Shown: positions 8,365 to 15,027 of the stretch, piece after piece
How positions within the stretch are numbered: position 1 is the stretch's first letter
Layout: each line of letters opens with the position of its first letter
From: Protaetiibacter sp. SSC-01
Lineage (GTDB): Bacteria > Actinomycetota > Actinomycetes > Actinomycetales > Microbacteriaceae
Length of the DNA stretch: 64,000 nucleotides
NCBI RefSeq assembly: GCF_014483895.1
Contig: NZ_CP059987.1
Span: 868,001 to 932,000, forward strand
Reading direction: 5' to 3'
Translations under genes and position numbers: made by a program
Notes under the pieces: generated by a model
Databases searched by the model: none
Seen by the model: the letters and a program-made list of their open reading frames with translations, nothing else
Told to the model about the DNA's origin: nothing

Positions 8365-8832
8365 TCAGCCGCGGAACGAGCCCGCGACGTCGTCGAGGGC
8401 CGCCCCGAGCTGCTTCTGGAAGTCGGGCGAGCCCGCGCCCTCCAGGAACGTGCGCGCGCGGTCGATCGTCGCGACGGCGAGCGGGTCGACGAACTCGTTG
8501 CGGAGCGCCTCACGCAGCAGCTCGTCCCAGTTCGGGCGCGGCCACGGGAACGGCCAGCGCCAGCGGCCGGTGCCGCACCAGTCGTCGAACTCGGTGAACG
8601 CGACGAGCGCCCGCTTCGTCGTCTCGCCGTCGACCTCGTCGAACGCGGACTTCGCGGCGGCGGCGGTCGCGACCTGCGCGAAGCGCGCCACCGACTTCGC
8701 CGGCAGCACCTCGGCGAGGGCGCGCGTGATGCGCGACGCGACGACCGCGTCGAGCTCGCGCACGAAACGCGCACGGATGAGGAGCTCCCACGGCACGTTG
8801 TCGGCGCCGGGGAAGTGCTCGGGGTCCCACAT
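8365..8832 (-). CDS. Protein of unknown function (155 aa)
   Basis: I do not recognise the family. The protein is soluble and Trp/Pro-rich in the middle (GRWRWPFPWPRPNWDELL), with an Ala-rich helical stretch (about 40-70). It begins MWDPEHFPGADN. ATG 8832 is chosen over TTG 8847 because GGGAGAAGAG sits just before it as a Shine-Dalgarno sequence. Codon use is like its neighbours, so it is very likely expressed. No catalytic motif or signal peptide is visible. Confidence 0.7.
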   Translation of the reverse strand: MWDPEHFPGADNVPWELLIRARFVRELDAVVASRITRALAEVLPAKSVARFAQVATAAAAKSAFDEVDGETTKRALVAFTEFDDWCGTGRWRWPFPWPRPNWDELLREALRNEFVDPLAVATIDRARTFLEGAGSPDFQKQLGAALDDVAGSFRG

Positions 8833-8909
8833 GGTCTCTTCTCCCAACCGGCCCCGCTCGGGACCGTCGGAAAGGAAGAGCGGATGCGCGCCCCGCTGAT
8901 ACCTCGCCG

Positions 8910-10043
8910 CTAGAACGAGGTGCGGAACTCGCGGATGAGGTGGGCCGCGACCGCGCGCAGGTCGCCGCCCGCGTCATCCGCCACACGCAGCTGCCGCTGG
9001 TAGCTCGCTCCCGACGCGAGGGTCCTGCGGATCCCGTCGAGCTCGGCACGGCATCCGAGCTCCGCGGCGATCGGCTGGAGGTCGTCGAGGGTCTCCTCGA
9101 GGTGCGCGACGACGGGTCGCTCGAGGCCCGTGCGGTCGACGATGAGCTCGGCGTCGAGGCCGTAGCGGGCGGCGCGCCACTTGTTCTCGCGGTGGTACCA
9201 GGGCTGCAGGGCCGGGAGGGCACGACCGGCGTCCATCTCGCGCGAGAAGAACTCGACGAGGCACTGGGTGAGCGCCGCCATCGAGGCGAGCTCGGCGAGG
9301 TTCGAGATGCCGTCGCACGCACGCACCTCGATCGTGCCCCAGCGGGGTGCCGGACGGATGTCCCACCGCACCTCGGTCGCGTCCTCCATGATGCCCGTGC
9401 GCACCATGTCGTCGAGGTAGCCCTCGTAGTCGGCCCAGGTGTCGAGCGGCCAGGGGAGCCCCGCGGTCGGCAGCTGCTGGAACACGAGCGCGCGGTTCGA
9501 CGCGTAGCCGGTGCGCTCGCCCGCCCAGAACGGGCTCGACGCGCTGAGCGCCTGCAGGTGCGGGAGGTAGCTCGAGAGGGCGCGGATGAGGGGCATGACC
9601 TTGCGCACGTCCTCGACGCCCACGTGCACGTGCACGCCCCAGATCATCATGTTGCGACCCCACCACTGGGTGCGGTCGATGAGCGTGTGGTAGCGCGTCT
9701 TGTCGGTCACCGCCTGGTCGTACCACTGCGCGAAGGGGTGGCTGCCGGCGCACATGAGCTCGACGCCGAGCGGCTCGCTCACGGCCCGCACGGCGGCGAT
9801 CGCGTCGGAGATGTCGGCCACCGCCTCCGCGACGTCGCGGCCGACGCCGCTCGTGAGCTCGACGGTGTTGGTGAGCAGCTCGGCGGTCGCCGTGAAGCGC
9901 GTCGAGGGGTCGTCGTCGGTGCCGAGTTCCTCGATGATCTGCGGGCCGCGGCCCACGAGGTCGCCCGTCGCCGGGTCGACGAGCATGAGCTCCCACTCGA
10001 TGCCGACGGTGCTGCGCTGCGACGACGCGAACTCGACCTGCAT
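8910..10043 (-). CDS. Glutamate-cysteine ligase family 2 (YbdK/EgtA-like carboxylate-amine ligase)
   Basis: A 377-residue ATP-dependent ligase of the GCS2 family. It has the N-terminal GIEWELMLVD signature, HPFAQW, WGRNMMIWGVHVHVGVED and RWDIRPAPRWGTIEVR. Relatives join glutamate and cysteine or related amines; the real substrate here is not certain because actinobacteria make mycothiol rather than glutathione. The open frame extends upstream to 11141 on the same strand, but that extension is the shadow of the EamA gene. ATG 10043 has CAGACT exactly 6 nt before it. Confidence 0.88.
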   Translation of the reverse strand: MQVEFASSQRSTVGIEWELMLVDPATGDLVGRGPQIIEELGTDDDPSTRFTATAELLTNTVELTSGVGRDVAEAVADISDAIAAVRAVSEPLGVELMCAGSHPFAQWYDQAVTDKTRYHTLIDRTQWWGRNMMIWGVHVHVGVEDVRKVMPLIRALSSYLPHLQALSASSPFWAGERTGYASNRALVFQQLPTAGLPWPLDTWADYEGYLDDMVRTGIMEDATEVRWDIRPAPRWGTIEVRACDGISNLAELASMAALTQCLVEFFSREMDAGRALPALQPWYHRENKWRAARYGLDAELIVDRTGLERPVVAHLEETLDDLQPIAAELGCRAELDGIRRTLASGASYQRQLRVADDAGGDLRAVAAHLIREFRTSF

Positions 10044-10142
10044 GCCGCGAGTCTGGCATCCGGTCCGTGCTGGCGGGAACCGCTTGCGAGGTGTCCGTTG
10101 TGCGGCTATCGGATGTCGGATGCCGCGCGTAGCGTGAGAGAG

Positions 10143-11117
10143 GTGTCCACCACCACATCGACCACCGCATCCGCACGGCTCAGCCCCGCCGTGCTCGCCG
10201 CGATCGGGTTCACGATCCTCGCGTGGGCGAGCGCGTTCATCGTCATCCGCGGCGTCGCGCCCGAGATCGGGGGAGGGGCGCTCGCGCTCGGCCGGCTCGT
10301 CGTGGGCACCCTCGCGCTCGGCGTGCTGCTCATCGTGCAGCGCAGCTGGATCCGCCCGACGGGGCGCGAGTGGGCGCTCCTGCTCGTCTACGGCGTCGCA
10401 TGGTTCGGCGCCTACAACGTGACGCTCAACATCGCCGAGCACACGCTCGACGCCGGCACGACCGCCATGATCGTCGGCATCGGGCCCATCCTCATCGCGC
10501 TCGGCGCGGGCATCATGCTCGGCGAGGGCGTGCCCAAGTGGCTCGTCATCGGCACGGCCGTCGCGTTCGCCGGCGTCGTGCTCATCGGGCTCTCCACGAG
10601 CGTCTTCGGCGGCGGCCGCGTCGACCTCGCGGGCGTGCTGTGGGCGCTCGCCTCCGCCGTCACCTACGCGATCGGCGTGCTCGCCCAGAAGCCCATCGTG
10701 CGGCGCATCCCCTCCGTGCAGGTGACGTTCCTCGGATGCGCGATCGGCATGGTCGCATGCGTCCCGTTCGCGGGGCAGCTCGTGGCCGAGACCTCGCAGG
10801 CGTCCGCCCTCGGGTGGATCGGCATGATCTACCTCGGCGTCGTGCCGACGGCCCTCGCCTTCACGACGTGGGGCTACGCCCTCGCGCGCGTGCCCGCGGG
10901 GCAGCTCGGCATCTCGACCTACGTCGTGCCGCCGCTCGCGCTCCTCGCCGGATGGCTCGTGCTGGGCGAGGTGCCCGCCCTGCTCGCCGTGCTCGGGGGC
11001 GTGCTGTGCCTCACGGGCGTCGGCCTCTCGCGGCGGCGTTCGGCCCCCGCGAAGGTCGCCTCGGGACCCGCCGACGGTGTCGCGGTGACGGCCGCCGACG
11101 TCGACGCGGAGGCCTGA
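10143..11117 (+). CDS. EamA/DMT-family permease
   Basis: A 324-residue inner-membrane protein with ten hydrophobic segments and the internal two-fold repeat of EamA transporters (first half about 15-150, second about 155-300). Motifs such as WASAFIVIRGVAP and LGEVPALLAVLGGVLCLTGV are typical. These export amino acids, metabolites or drugs; the substrate cannot be told. GTG 10143 has TAGCGT 7 nt upstream. It is divergent from the ligase gene with a 99-bp gap. The C-terminal 25 residues are polar and low-complexity. Confidence 0.85.
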   Translation: MSTTTSTTASARLSPAVLAAIGFTILAWASAFIVIRGVAPEIGGGALALGRLVVGTLALGVLLIVQRSWIRPTGREWALLLVYGVAWFGAYNVTLNIAEHTLDAGTTAMIVGIGPILIALGAGIMLGEGVPKWLVIGTAVAFAGVVLIGLSTSVFGGGRVDLAGVLWALASAVTYAIGVLAQKPIVRRIPSVQVTFLGCAIGMVACVPFAGQLVAETSQASALGWIGMIYLGVVPTALAFTTWGYALARVPAGQLGISTYVVPPLALLAGWLVLGEVPALLAVLGGVLCLTGVGLSRRRSAPAKVASGPADGVAVTAADVDAEA

Positions 11118-11290
11118 CGCGCCGGGCGAGTGGCACCGCATCCGGGGACGTGCCAGAATAGGACGTTGGGTCCGCGCCGCCCGACCCTCTATCAGGCGCG
11201 ACGGACCCCCTCATCAGAGCTTTCTGCCGAGTGTGCCCCCACGCGCACGGGAGCAGTTCGACCCCGCATACACACGTTTTCAGGAGAATT
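11118..11290 (+). promoter_or_regulatory. rpsP promoter and 5' leader
   Basis: The gap holds a possible -10 (AGAATA near 11155-11160), followed by a leader of roughly 120 nt and the Shine-Dalgarno CAGGAGAA directly before GTG 11291. Unlike most genes here, rpsP is clearly leadered, which would suit ribosomal feedback control. No known leader fold was verified. Confidence 0.45.
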
Positions 11291-11779
11291 GTGGCTGTCA
11301 AGATCCGCCTCAAGCGGCTCGGCAAGATCCGTGCCCCGTACTACCGCATCGTCGTCGCCGACTCGCGCACCAAGCGCGACGGTCGCGTCATCGAGGAGAT
11401 CGGCAAGTACCACCCCACCGAGGAGCCCTCGTTCATCGAGGTCGACTCGGACCGCGCCCAGTACTGGCTCTCCGTCGGCGCCCAGCCGACCGAGCAGGTG
11501 CTCGCGATCCTCAAGCTGACCGGCGACTGGGGCAAGTTCAAGGGCGACAAGAACGCCACGAGCACGGTCAAGACGAAGGAGGCGCCCGTCGCCTTCGTCG
11601 CCGACGAGAAGAAGAAGCCGGTGCTCAAGCCCAAGGCGGAGAAGCCCGCCAAGGCCGAGGAGACCCCCGCCGCCGAGGACGACGTCGTCACCGAGGCCGA
11701 GGCCGCGGTCGACGAGGCCGCCGGCTCGGAGGCCACCGAGGCCGAGGCCCCGGCCGACGCCGACGCCGACAAGGAGTAA
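11291..11779 (+). CDS. rpsP: 30S ribosomal protein S16
   Basis: Small-subunit protein S16, needed for 30S assembly. The first 85 residues are the S16 fold ([42 protein letters not shown]). The 162-residue product has a long C-terminal tail, first Lys-rich then Ala/Glu/Asp-rich and strongly acidic, as is usual in actinobacteria. Bacterial S16 is often only 80-90 aa. GTG 11291 with AGGAG six bases upstream is chosen over upstream frames. It leads rpsP-khpA-rimM. Confidence 0.96.
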   Translation: MAVKIRLKRLGKIRAPYYRIVVADSRTKRDGRVIEEIGKYHPTEEPSFIEVDSDRAQYWLSVGAQPTEQVLAILKLTGDWGKFKGDKNATSTVKTKEAPVAFVADEKKKPVLKPKAEKPAKAEETPAAEDDVVTEAEAAVDEAAGSEATEAEAPADADADKE

Positions 11780-11782
11780 CCC

Positions 11783-12022
11783 GTGCTCGCATCCGCCCTC
11801 GAGCACCTCGTGAAGGGGATCGTGGATCACCCGGACGACGTGCAGGTGGATTCGTCAAGCACCCCGCGCGGCGAGGTCCTCGAGGTGCGTGTGCACCCCG
11901 AGGACCTCGGCCGCGTCATCGGCCGCTCGGGACGCACCGCTAAGGCCCTCCGCACCCTCGTGACGGCGCTCGCCGACGGCCGCCGCGTGCGCGTCGACGT
12001 CGTCGACACCGACGCGGCGTGA
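11783..12022 (+). CDS. khpA: KH-domain RNA-binding protein KhpA
   Basis: A 79-residue single KH domain with the GRSGRTAKALR loop (GxxG motif) that holds single-stranded RNA. In Gram-positives KhpA works with KhpB/EloR in RNA regulation of growth. It begins GTG 3 bp after rpsP and overlaps rimM by 4 bp (GTGA), so it is coupled to both. Confidence 0.93.
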   Translation: MLASALEHLVKGIVDHPDDVQVDSSSTPRGEVLEVRVHPEDLGRVIGRSGRTAKALRTLVTALADGRRVRVDVVDTDAA

Positions 12023-12600
12023 GCGGGGCGAAGCGTCCCGGCACCACCCAGCTGCGCGTCGGGCGGCTGCTGAAGGCGCACGGACTCAAGGGCGCCCTCA
12101 AGCTCGAGCTCTACACCGACGACCCCGCGAAGCGCTTCGTGCCCGGGGCAACGTTCTCGCTGCAGGTGCCGACGTCCTCGCCGTGGCACGGCAAGACCCT
12201 CGAGCTCACCGAGCTGCGCTGGTACAACGGGCATCCGGTCGCCTTCTTCGTGGGCGTCGACGACCGCACGGTGGCCGAGTCGCTCGTGAAGGCGATCCTC
12301 TGGATCGACGCGGACGTCGCCGCCGACGATGAGCCCGACGCGTGGTACGACCACCAGCTCGTCGGCCTCCGCGCGCTGCGCGACGGCGTCGAGGTCGGCC
12401 GGGTCATGCGCGTCGACCACCTGCCCGCGCAGGACCTGCTCGTCATCAAGGCGGGCGATCGCGAAGTGCTCGTGCCGTTCGTGTCGGCCATCGTGCCGGC
12501 GGTCGACGTCGAGGCGGGCACCGTGACGCTCACCCCGCCCGCGGGCCTCTTCGAGGACCTCGCGGACGAGACGCCGGAGCCGCCTCGCCGCGCTGAGTAG
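12019..12600 (+). CDS. rimM: Ribosome maturation factor RimM
   Basis: A 193-residue 16S rRNA processing factor that binds S19 during maturation of the 30S head. The N-terminal RimM domain (LRVGRLLKAHGLKGALKLELYT) is followed by a PRC-barrel half (YDHQLVGLRALRDGVEVGRV to VPFVSAIVP). GTG 12019 overlaps the khpA stop. The last codons and the TAG stop (GCTGAGTAGCCGGC) coincide with the left end of the repeat unit that fills the next 500 bp, so the natural C-terminus may have been trimmed or altered by repeat insertion. Confidence 0.95.
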   Translation: MSGAKRPGTTQLRVGRLLKAHGLKGALKLELYTDDPAKRFVPGATFSLQVPTSSPWHGKTLELTELRWYNGHPVAFFVGVDDRTVAESLVKAILWIDADVAADDEPDAWYDHQLVGLRALRDGVEVGRVMRVDHLPAQDLLVIKAGDREVLVPFVSAIVPAVDVEAGTVTLTPPAGLFEDLADETPEPPRRAE

Positions 12601-13111
12601 CCGGCGCAGCCGCGTCCCCCCGCTGGTTGAGTAGCCGGCGCAGCCGCCTTCCCCCCCCGCTGGTTGAGTAGCCGGCCGAGCCGCCTCCCCCCCCCGCTGG
12701 TTGAGTAGCCGGCGGAGCCGGCGTATCGAAACCCCACCGGCGTCATACGTTCGTCGGGTCTCGATACACGCCGCTTCGCGGCGCACTCGACCAGCGGTGA
12801 GTGGGGCTGCCGGTGCCGCCTCACCCGCTGGTTGAGTAGTCGGCGGCCCGCCTCACCCGCTGGTTGAGTAGCCGGCGGAGCCGGCGTATCGAAACCCGCC
12901 CGGCGTCATACGTTCGTCGGGTCTCGATACACGCCGCTTCGCGGCGCACTCGACCAGCGGTGAATAGGGCTGCCGGTGCAGTAGGCGGCCGAACCGCCCC
13001 CCCGCTGGTTGAGTAGCCGGCGGAGCCGGCGTATCGAAACCCGCCCGGCGTCATACGTTCGTCGGGTCTCGATACACGCCGCTTCGCGGCGCACTCGACC
13101 AGCGGTCGGCG
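12601..13111. repeat. Cluster of 103-bp REP-like elements (3 full copies plus half-units)
   Basis: Three near-identical 103-bp copies lie at 12695-12797, 12858-12960 and 13003-13105. Each runs CGCTGGTTGAGTAGCCGGCG ... CGAAACCC ... GGGTCTCGATACACGCC ... GCGCACTCGACCAGCGG, so the outer ends and the GTATCGAAACCC/GGGTCTCGATAC arms pair as nested stems. Left-end half-units (GGTTGAGTAGCCGGC with C-runs of 6-9) occur near 12620, 12658 and 12830, and one overlaps the rimM stop. There is no ORF of interest; rimM and hemD converge on the cluster. Confidence 0.9.
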
Positions 13112-14248
13112 TCAGGCGGCGACGTCGACGCGGTAGCCGCGCTTGACGACGGTCGCGATGATGGGCGCCCCGAGGCTGCGCCGCAGGCGGCTGAGCGCCA
13201 TCTCGAGCGCGTGCTCGTCGGCCGTGCCGACGGAGCGCAGCAGCTGCTCGCGCGAGACGACCGCGCCCTCCGCATCCAGCAGGGTGCGCAGGAGCGCGAG
13301 CGGCGTCGGGGTGAGCGGGATGCGGCGCCCGTCGAGCTCGACGATCGTGCCGCGCACGACGACGTCGCCGTGGGCCGTGCGCACGCGCGCGACCCGCAGC
13401 TCGGGCAACCGCTCGCACACGAGCCGGATGAGCGCGCCCATGCGGAACCGCTCCGGCTGCAGCGGCTGGATGCCGGCCGCCTGCAGCGGCGCCGCCGTCA
13501 CGGGCCCGACCGCCGCCGCGACCACACCGCGCCGGAACGCCGCGACGAGCTCGTCGTACGCCCCGAGCCCCTCGGATGCCGCGTAGAGCGCATCGACCGC
13601 GGGCGCGCTCGTGAAGGTCACGCAGTCGAGCTGCCGCTGGCAGATCGCCTCGATGAGCCGCGGGATGCGCTCGTCGCTGTCGTCGAGCGACCGCCAGCGG
13701 TACGGCGCCACGAGCAGCACGCGGTGTCCGGCCGCGCGCAGCGGCTTCAGGTGGGCGGCGTCGAGGTAGCCGTGCGCCTGCACGGCGATCGTGAGCCCCG
13801 GCGGGAACTCCGCGAGCACCTTGTCGACGAGCGACGCCGTCGTCTCCTCCTCGCTCATGCCCGAGTCGTCGAGCCCGGCCGCCCGCACACCGCCGCGCGC
13901 CTTGGGTCCGCGCACGAGGATGCGGGCCGCGCCCATCGTGTCGATGAGCTCGTCGCCGACGCCCCCGGCATCCGCGACCTCGAGCCAGCGGCGGATGCCG
14001 AACGCGGTCGTCGCGAGCACGACATCCGGCCGGGCGTCGATGATGGCGTGCGTGTCGGCGATCACCTGGGCGTCGTCGCGCGCGTTCTCCATGCGCAGGG
14101 TCGGCGCGTGCATGACCTGCGCCCCGCGCCGCTCGAGGGCGTCGATGAGGTCGGCGGCGCGGCGCTCGCTCGTGACGCCGATGCGGAACCCCTCGAGCTG
14201 GTCGGGGCGGAATCCGGGCACGGCGTCGTCGAGCATCGCGTTCGTCAC
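13112..14248 (-). CDS. hemD: Uroporphyrinogen-III synthase with C-terminal winged-helix domain
   Basis: A 378-residue protein. Residues about 15-265 are a HemD two-lobe fold (FRIGVTSERRAADLIDALERRG, VTFTSAPAVDALYAA, VAAVGPVTAAPLQAAGI) that closes hydroxymethylbilane to uroporphyrinogen III. Residues about 285-375 look like an OmpR/PhoB-type winged helix (PLALLRTLLDAEGAVVSREQLL, VVKRGYRVD). Such HemD-regulator fusions are known in actinobacterial nitrite loci. GTG 14248 overlaps the cobA stop (GTGA), placing it third after nirB-cobA; it may feed siroheme and/or control the cluster. Confidence 0.85.
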   Translation of the reverse strand: MTNAMLDDAVPGFRPDQLEGFRIGVTSERRAADLIDALERRGAQVMHAPTLRMENARDDAQVIADTHAIIDARPDVVLATTAFGIRRWLEVADAGGVGDELIDTMGAARILVRGPKARGGVRAAGLDDSGMSEEETTASLVDKVLAEFPPGLTIAVQAHGYLDAAHLKPLRAAGHRVLLVAPYRWRSLDDSDERIPRLIEAICQRQLDCVTFTSAPAVDALYAASEGLGAYDELVAAFRRGVVAAAVGPVTAAPLQAAGIQPLQPERFRMGALIRLVCERLPELRVARVRTAHGDVVVRGTIVELDGRRIPLTPTPLALLRTLLDAEGAVVSREQLLRSVGTADEHALEMALSRLRRSLGAPIIATVVKRGYRVDVAA

Positions 14249-15027
14249 GGCGCGGCCACCGCCTCGCCCGCGCGCCGCAGAGCGGCCTCCGCCTCGGCGT
14301 CGCCGCCCGCAGCGAGCCGCACGACCTCGCCGATGACGATGACGGCGGGCGAGCGCACGCCCGCGACGGATGCCGCCTCGGGCAGCTCCGCGAGCGGCGC
14401 GAGCGTCGTGCGCTGGCCCGTGCGGTGCCCGCGCTCGATGACGGCCGCGGGGGTCGTGGCCGGCATCCCGGCCCGCACGAGCCCCGGCGCGAGCGCGGGA
14501 AGCGCGTTGACGCCCATGAGCACGACGATCGTGCCGTCGAGCCCGGCGAGGTGCTCGTACTCGGATGCGGTGAGCGGCGCATGCCCGGAGATGACGGTGA
14601 ATGCGTGGCTGATGCCGCGGTGCGTGAGCGGGATCCCGGCGGCGGCGGGCACGGCGACGGAGCTCGTGACGCCCGGGATGACCTCGACGGGCACGCCCGC
14701 GCGTCGGCACGCGAGCACCTCCTCGCCGCCGCGGCCGAAGATGTACGGGTCGCCGCCCTTGAACCGCACGACGTGCGCGCCCGCGAGCGCGTGGCGCACG
14801 AGCATCGCCTCGATCTCCTCCTGCGGCACCGCGTGGTGGCCGGGCTGCTTGCCGACGTCGATGTGCACGGCGGCGGGGCAGAACTCGGCGAGCACCTCGT
14901 AGGGCGCGAGCCGGTCGAAGAGCACGACGTCGGCCGTGCGCAGGGCGTCGACGGCGCCGAGGGTCAGCAGCTCGCGCGCGCCCGGTCCGCCGCCGACGAG
15001 GGTGACCCGCCCCATCCGCTCAGTCAT
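14245..15027 (-). CDS. cobA: Uroporphyrinogen-III C-methyltransferase (SUMT)
   Basis: A 260-residue SAM-dependent methyltransferase that methylates uroporphyrinogen III twice to precorrin-2 on the way to siroheme. Motifs: VTLVGGGPGARELLTLGAVDAL, VVRFKGGDPYIFGRGGEE and VPVEVIPGVTSS. It is a single-domain SUMT (not CysG), so oxidation/chelation must come from elsewhere; a sirohydrochlorin chelatase lies across the divergent promoter. ATG 15027 lies inside the end of nirB (8-nt overlap ATGACTGA), so it is coupled to nirB. Confidence 0.93.
   Translation of the reverse strand: MTERMGRVTLVGGGPGARELLTLGAVDALRTADVVLFDRLAPYEVLAEFCPAAVHIDVGKQPGHHAVPQEEIEAMLVRHALAGAHVVRFKGGDPYIFGRGGEEVLACRRAGVPVEVIPGVTSSVAVPAAAGIPLTHRGISHAFTVISGHAPLTASEYEHLAGLDGTIVVLMGVNALPALAPGLVRAGMPATTPAAVIERGHRTGQRTTLAPLAELPEAASVAGVRSPAVIVIGEVVRLAAGGDAEAEAALRRAGEAVAAP

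Noticed and set aside
8940-10142. Upstream extension of the EamA permease frame to 8940
   Set aside because: The extension lies antisense to the ligase gene and has shadow composition; GTG 10143 with TAGCGT upstream is the better start.
10044-11141. N-terminal extension of the YbdK-like ligase to 11141
   Set aside because: Asp/Glu/His-rich antisense of the EamA gene; the ligase fold begins at ATG 10043.
12695-13105. CRISPR-like array from three equal 103-bp repeats
   Set aside because: Units are long, internally palindromic, nearly back to back with repeat-derived spacers, and no cas genes are present.
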